Below the pieces are notes generated by a model. That model saw only the letters and a program-made list of their open reading frames with translations. It did not search any database and had not been told where the DNA came from. Position numbers and translations under genes: made by a program. Below, in pieces: positions 59,030-64,000 of a stretch of DNA of 64,000 nucleotides (the first letter of the stretch is position 1; each line of letters begins with the position of its first letter). Source of the DNA: Alkalicoccus sp. Lineage in GTDB: Bacteria > Bacillota > Bacilli > Bacillales > Salisediminibacteriaceae. The stretch covers positions 124,001 through 188,000 of the forward strand of contig REBZ01000106.1 in NCBI GenBank assembly GCA_007692495.1, given 5' to 3'.

Positions 59030-59884
59030 TTAATCGCTGGAGTAAACGTATTTAATAAACCACTGGAAAGGAAGCAGATCCTGTTTTGGAAGCTCTCCTA
59101 TAAACACAGCGGAAAGCTGTTTTTCCGGCACGAGAAACAAAAATTTCCCTTCCCTTCCCGCAGCATAGTAAACCGGAGGATCATCGGCTGTAATCCACCA
59201 GTGATATCCGTAGCTCTGTCCCCGGACTGCATTTTTCACGTGAGGCTTCAGCATACTTTTGATCCAGTCCTCTGAAACGATCTGTTTACCGTTCCACTTT
59301 CCTTTATTTAATACAAGTTCTCCAATTTTCATTAAATCCTCAGCCGATGTTTTAAGTCCGTATCCTCCAATCGGGTAATTTTCCGTTGAGCGTTCCCACT
59401 GCCAGCCGTTAATACCAAGTGGTTCAAACAATTTTTCTTCCGCAAAGTGCGCAGGGTTCTTCCCGGAGGCTTCGGCGAGCATAAGTATAAGAAGATATGA
59501 ATCAAAACTGTTATATGTCATACCTTCTTTTTCTGCTTTCATTTTCTCCACGGTATTTTTCCAGTTTTCTGACTGAATTACTTTGTTCCACTCTTTTTCC
59601 GAATATCCCGACTGCATTGTAAGCAGGTCCTCCACTGACCGGTTTTGTACAGAATGGTGGACACTGATCAAATCTTTAGTTTGAGTTTTCAATGTCATCA
59701 GTCCCTCATCCAGTGCAGTCCCGATAAGAAGAGCAAGTACCGATTTCGATACAGAATTGAGAACTTCGTGATCGTTTTCTTTACCTTTCTTTACGTATGT
59801 AAAGATTCTTTCATCCTTTTGATTAATTAAACAGGCATGAAGCCCGTGCTTTTTCAGTTCTTCCTCCAGTTTATCTGTCAGCAT
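59030..59884 (-). CDS. Cytoplasmic serine hydrolase (beta-lactamase family)
   Basis: SVSKSVLALLIG (SxxK); start MLTDKLEEEL inside the ORF, overlapping the msrA end. Confidence 0.82.
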   Translation of the reverse strand: MLTDKLEEELKKHGLHACLINQKDERIFTYVKKGKENDHEVLNSVSKSVLALLIGTALDEGLMTLKTQTKDLISVHHSVQNRSVEDLLTMQSGYSEKEWNKVIQSENWKNTVEKMKAEKEGMTYNSFDSYLLILMLAEASGKNPAHFAEEKLFEPLGINGWQWERSTENYPIGGYGLKTSAEDLMKIGELVLNKGKWNGKQIVSEDWIKSMLKPHVKNAVRGQSYGYHWWITADDPPVYYAAGREGKFLFLVPEKQLSAVFIGELPKQDLLPFQWFIKYVYSSD

Positions 59885-60422
59885 GATGAACCCCTTTCCA
59901 ATTTTTATCAATGAAATCTTCACGGCCGGAGTTAATACGCTCCGCTCTGTAGGCATCCGGATGTTTTTTATGGAATTTCTGGTGTTCTTCCTCAGCCTCA
60001 TAAAACGTCCCGGCCGGTAGAATTCTTGTCACCACAGGCTGTTGAAATGGACCTTCCTCGTCGAGTCTTTGTCTTGAAAGAAGAGCTTCCTGCCTCTGCT
60101 TTTCACTGTGATAAAATACAGCTGTCCGATACTGTTCACCACGGTCAAAAAACTGCCCGCCGTCGTCCGTCGGGTCCACCTGCCGCCAGTATAATTCAAG
60201 AAGCATGCTATAGGGATAAACAGAAGGATCATGGACAATCTGTACAGCTTCCATGTGCCCTGAAGTGCCTGTTTTCACGTCTTCATATGACGGGTTTTTA
60301 AGGTGTCCGCCAGTATAGCCGGAACGCACCTGTAATATTCCAGGTTGTTCATCAAAAGGTTTTACCATACACCAGAAACATCCTCCGGCAAAAGTAGCAA
60401 CTTCCATCTTTTCCTTCATCAT
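59871..60422 (-). CDS. msrA: Peptide-methionine (S)-S-oxide reductase
   Basis: ATFAGGCFWCMVKPFDEQPGI; GTSGHMEAVQIVHDP; RBS ggtgg before MMKEKM. Confidence 0.93.
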   Translation of the reverse strand: MMKEKMEVATFAGGCFWCMVKPFDEQPGILQVRSGYTGGHLKNPSYEDVKTGTSGHMEAVQIVHDPSVYPYSMLLELYWRQVDPTDDGGQFFDRGEQYRTAVFYHSEKQRQEALLSRQRLDEEGPFQQPVVTRILPAGTFYEAEEEHQKFHKKHPDAYRAERINSGREDFIDKNWKGVHHADR

Positions 60423-60432
60423 CTTCCACCCT

Positions 60433-61581
60433 TTATCTTTGGTTTTCTTCAAACAAATATAAAAAATCCTCATAACCCTGTCTCTTCATGTTTTCTTCAG
60501 CAATAAAAACAAGCGCTGCGGAATTGATTACATAATATCCATCTTCATACACTTCATCATCATGCACGTAGCCCAGGTGGGAATCTGCATAAAAACTTCT
60601 GACTTCCCGCCGTTGGCCTGAGGCTGTCATAATGGTTTCTTCGATAACATACTCCTCTGATAGAGGATTTGTAAAGCTTGGATAGCCCGTGCCGGATTCA
60701 AATTTATCCGTAGAGCTGAAGAGTGGTTCACCTGACACGACGTCTACGTAAATACCTTCCTCAAAGTGATTCCAGAAATCATTTTCAAACGGTTCCTCTG
60801 TTTCACGGTTCTGTGTCACCTCGAACTGCATCGACGTCAATCTTTCCTGAAGCCTCGCCTCGGACTCCTCTTCGTACTGTCTCCAGAAAGGCAGCTGATC
60901 CGGGTCAGACGCAACTTCATAGTCAAGATCTTCCCCCCAGTGTTCCTCCCTGAACTCGTCACGAACTGAATTAGCACGATAAAATTCATAGCGCACTGCG
61001 TTATCCCGGAAAAAGTTCTGGTGGTAATCCTCGGCCTGGTAAAAAGTTTCCGCAGGCCGGATGCTGGTAACGATCTGCCCGTCGAAGATCCCTGATTCTT
61101 CAAGACGTTTTTTTGATTCTTCCGCTGTTCTTTTCTGTTCTTTGGAGTGGTAAAAAATTGCTGTTGAATACTGCTCTCCTCTGTCTTCAAACTGCCCTTC
61201 CGGATCCGTCGGATCAATCTGCCTCCAGAATACTTCCAGCAGTTCTTCATACGTAACAAGAGACGCGTCATATCTCACTTTAACAGCTTCCATATGACCG
61301 GTTTCGCCGGAAGAAACTTCTTCATATGTTGGATTTTCCTGCTGTCCGCCGGTATATCCGGTCACTGCAGAATCAACCCCTTCGATTTCTTCAAATGGGG
61401 CTTCTATGCACCAGAAGCAGCCTCCAGCAAAAGTGGCTTCCTCCTGAAATGACTGGTTGTTCGTTTCAACAGGAAAACTTCCATAGGAGCGGTTGACCAC
61501 ATAGTCGTATATTATAGGAATAAAAACAACTGCTGAAATTACAATAATACTTGCAAACAGGGTGATTATTATCTTTCTCAT
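60433..61581 (-). CDS. Membrane-anchored MsrA-MsrB fusion; MsrB domain lacks the RYCxNSA catalytic Cys
   Basis: MRKIIITLFASIIVIS TM start; GGCFWCIEAPFEEIEG MsrA; SGTGYPSF ... HLGYVHDD ... GYYVINSAAL MsrB with Cys to Val. Confidence 0.88.
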   Translation of the reverse strand: MRKIIITLFASIIVISAVVFIPIIYDYVVNRSYGSFPVETNNQSFQEEATFAGGCFWCIEAPFEEIEGVDSAVTGYTGGQQENPTYEEVSSGETGHMEAVKVRYDASLVTYEELLEVFWRQIDPTDPEGQFEDRGEQYSTAIFYHSKEQKRTAEESKKRLEESGIFDGQIVTSIRPAETFYQAEDYHQNFFRDNAVRYEFYRANSVRDEFREEHWGEDLDYEVASDPDQLPFWRQYEEESEARLQERLTSMQFEVTQNRETEEPFENDFWNHFEEGIYVDVVSGEPLFSSTDKFESGTGYPSFTNPLSEEYVIEETIMTASGQRREVRSFYADSHLGYVHDDEVYEDGYYVINSAALVFIAEENMKRQGYEDFLYLFEENQR

Positions 61582-61647
61582 ACTCCTGCCCCCCCCCTGA
61601 TCCTGCATTTCCTCCAATTATAAAGGAATTAATACTTATACTCACGA

Positions 61648-61684
61648 AAAAAGCCTGTCCGTTTTTCAGGACAGGCAGAAAAAT
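61648..61684 (-). terminator. Terminator after Ohr gene
   Basis: CCTGTCCtgaaaaacGGACAGGCTTTTTT on minus strand. Confidence 0.88.
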
Positions 61685-61686
61685 TA

Positions 61687-62109
61687 TTATTCACTGATGA
61701 CGTTCAGCTGGACATCGACATTACCTCGTGTCGCCTTGGAATATGGGCAGAAATCGTGGGCTTTATGAGCAAGCTCTTCCGCTTCCTCTTTGTCCACTCC
61801 TTTAACCTGCACGTGCAAAGTTACACCGAGCTTAACTCCATTATCTTCAGGGTCTTTAAGAAGGCTGACTTCCGCCGTCACTTCGGATTCTATATCCTTA
61901 TCGGCTTTGGATGCCATTAAATTTAAGGCGCCGTCGTAACAAGCCGCATATCCTGCTGCAAACAACTGTTCCGGGTTGGATGCATCTTCGGGTATACCGT
62001 TTTTATCAGGCATTTTCAGCGCGACATCAACAACCCCGTTATCAGACTTAACGTGGCCTTCACGCCCGCCTTTAGCAGCGGCTTTTGTTGAAAATATTGT
62101 TTCTGCCAT
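61687..62109 (-). CDS. Organic hydroperoxide resistance protein (Ohr/OsmC)
   Basis: NPEQLFAAGYAACYDGAL and HDFCPYSKATRGNVDV with both redox Cys. Confidence 0.94.
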   Translation of the reverse strand: MAETIFSTKAAAKGGREGHVKSDNGVVDVALKMPDKNGIPEDASNPEQLFAAGYAACYDGALNLMASKADKDIESEVTAEVSLLKDPEDNGVKLGVTLHVQVKGVDKEEAEELAHKAHDFCPYSKATRGNVDVQLNVISE

Positions 62110-62296
62110 TTACCATCGACCTCCTTAGTTTTTATCACACACAGTTCTTTTCACTTTTTTTCCAAGAATTAAACATGCAGAAAAATAAAATCTCCTGTGA
62201 AACCAGGGGCCGGAATATTAAAAACTTCATTGGAGCCGTGTTTAAAATAAATTTTTACAGCCTGGGCGACCTTATACAGGCAGGAGGGGAAAAGCA

Positions 62297-63367
62297 TTAA
62301 TTTCTTTGTTTTCCACCAGCAGATTCAAGGTGTTCGGCCTCCTCTGCATGGAGAATCCTGCCTCTTAACTTCTTAATACGAAAACGGTCTCCCTTCAGCC
62401 AGTCTAAAAATGAAACAGCTGCAGGTTTCGCGTCGGGACCTATCCCGGCGAGCATACGAAGAGAACGTGTATCATAGACTGCTGAATGAATCGTTCCAGA
62501 CCAGTTTCCGTAGTCCGTCTTAGCTATTCCTTTGTCCAGATGATTCAGTATACGGTAAATGTCTCCGGCATTTTCGGACTGTTTTCTGTATTTAACGAGT
62601 TTTTCCATACGCGCTGTGGATTCTATAATTCTGTGACGATTTTCTTTTTGTTTGTCCACAGATCGGAAATGATTCGTACATACTCCTTCATCATTATTTA
62701 AAATCACAGCTCCTTTCGCCGATCCTTCAACGACTGCAGAAGTCCCAGCGGCATCTGTCATGGAATAATTAAATGAATGTCTGTGAGGCAGTTCCTGGAG
62801 CAGTTCAGCCGCTTCCTGCACATTTCGGCAGGAATCAAGTATAAATCTGGCGATCGAGCAGCAGATAAATCCATCCTCCGGGGATATGCGGTTTACAAAA
62901 TGGTAGCCTAAAGCCAGCCCGTGTTCATTCATGCCGTCCATCCGTCCGATTATTCTCTGGGCAAAGCCGATGTGGGCATATCCTTTTTCCGGCTGCCAGA
63001 GCACAAACCTGCCATCATAGGTTTTAGGATGGTAATCATAATTTCTGCCGTATATACCATTTTTCATTAGAGCACTGCATCCGCTCTTTTTCCAGCTCTG
63101 CTGGTAGCCTCCGTACTCATGGACGATATCCGACAGCCTCCACTCCAGCCCTTCCGCTAAACCGTGCATTTCTTCCCAGAGTGATGGCGAAAGAGATTTA
63201 ACCCATTTTTCAGTTTCCTGAACATCCGTCGAGTATCGGCGGATTGATTTTTTCCTTCGTTTTACATGGCGATTAAATAAAGGGGTTTCCTGAAGAGCTG
63301 CCGCCTGTTTCCGGCCGAATTCATAGGCATCTCCCCGTGCTTCTATAGCCACAATTCCGACATTCAT
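62297..63367 (-). CDS. C45 family peptidase / acyl-CoA:6-APA acyltransferase-like Ntn hydrolase
   Basis: SGCSALMKNGIYGRNYDYHP; GRMDGMNEHGLALGYHFV. Confidence 0.86.
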   Translation of the reverse strand: MNVGIVAIEARGDAYEFGRKQAAALQETPLFNRHVKRRKKSIRRYSTDVQETEKWVKSLSPSLWEEMHGLAEGLEWRLSDIVHEYGGYQQSWKKSGCSALMKNGIYGRNYDYHPKTYDGRFVLWQPEKGYAHIGFAQRIIGRMDGMNEHGLALGYHFVNRISPEDGFICCSIARFILDSCRNVQEAAELLQELPHRHSFNYSMTDAAGTSAVVEGSAKGAVILNNDEGVCTNHFRSVDKQKENRHRIIESTARMEKLVKYRKQSENAGDIYRILNHLDKGIAKTDYGNWSGTIHSAVYDTRSLRMLAGIGPDAKPAAVSFLDWLKGDRFRIKKLRGRILHAEEAEHLESAGGKQRN

Positions 63368-63612
63368 TCACGACACCTTCTTTCTTGTATACTCCCTGAA
63401 GCCTGCAATACTGCATAATAAGAGGAAATACTGACAGCACACAGTTCAATTGTTCCAGATTTCTCATATTCGTGTACCGGCATAAGCGGTTCATACTTCT
63501 TTCACAGTGGTTTTTTAAAAAATACACGATGAAACTATGTTTTGTTGAATCCCTGTTGATTACTAAAGCAGCTGTGCTGCAGACAAAAGGAGCCGCATGT
63601 ATCCTCATAACA

Positions 63613-63880
63613 GCACGGAACTTCAACAGAGACATTTATACCATAATAGATGAAAAGACCCTTTTATCGTAATGGAACCTCCTATCCAAACAGGAAGAAC
63701 AATGCCTGGTTGGACGGAAGATCCTGCTCTGTCTTTTTATTACCGTAAGCTGCAATGGACCTGGGGAGACTCCGGGGCTCAAGGCCGGGCGGAAGAAATC
63801 AGCTGAAGCCGGCCCGCCCGGAAAGCCTCCCTATGGAAACGAAGGCGGCCGGTCCTTACTTATCTGCATTATTTTTAATG
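63613..63880 (+). repeat. Intergenic repeat family A, copy 2
   Basis: Inverted relative to 36991-37230; shares CACGGAAC, AACAGAGACATTTAT, ATAATAGATGAAAAG and GGCCGGGCGGAAGAAATCAGCTGAAGCCGG. Confidence 0.85.
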
Positions 63881-64000
63881 TAACCTTCATAAAAAGTATA
63901 TCGGGAGATAGTGATGAAATAAATTAATAGGGCTTGAAATTTGTCTATAACTGCAGTAGAATACGGAAATTGTGAGATTGTTTGAAACAACTGCAGAGAG

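Overview
64 kb chromosomal window from a low-to-moderate-GC Bacillota, most likely a halophilic or alkaliphilic Bacillaceae (inferred from gene content). It appears to span the replication terminus. parE-parC is followed by a tyrosine-recombinase-like gene lacking its catalytic Tyr, then by a 28-bp sequence (7103-7130) that closely matches the Firmicutes dif site as I remember it. Genes left of that site are all on +; genes right of it are mostly on -. To the right lie housekeeping and metabolic genes: a fused double dynamin, topB, cvfB, ilvA, an amt/DUF294/exonuclease operon, a glycine-riboswitch-like leader before an ACT-domain/UPF0210 pair, a T-box (specifier CCU, Pro) before proBA, typA, ilvE, argHG, argCJBD-carAB-argF, cls, msrA genes, Ohr and a C45-type hydrolase. 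A small accessory stretch (about 37-43.5 kb) holds a second tyrosine recombinase missing its first catalytic Arg, dispersed structured intergenic repeats, a DUF6884-like protein and a patatin-like protein. Main leads: the dif/recombinase-relic arrangement and the 8-nt-spaced dyads beside both recombinase relics; a probable singlet glycine riboswitch on uncharacterised genes; repeats whose stems are kept by wobble changes; and an MsrAB fusion with the MsrB catalytic Cys replaced by Val. No rRNA, tRNA, CRISPR array or intact transposase was recognised. All family names come from motif recognition by eye; no database search was run.
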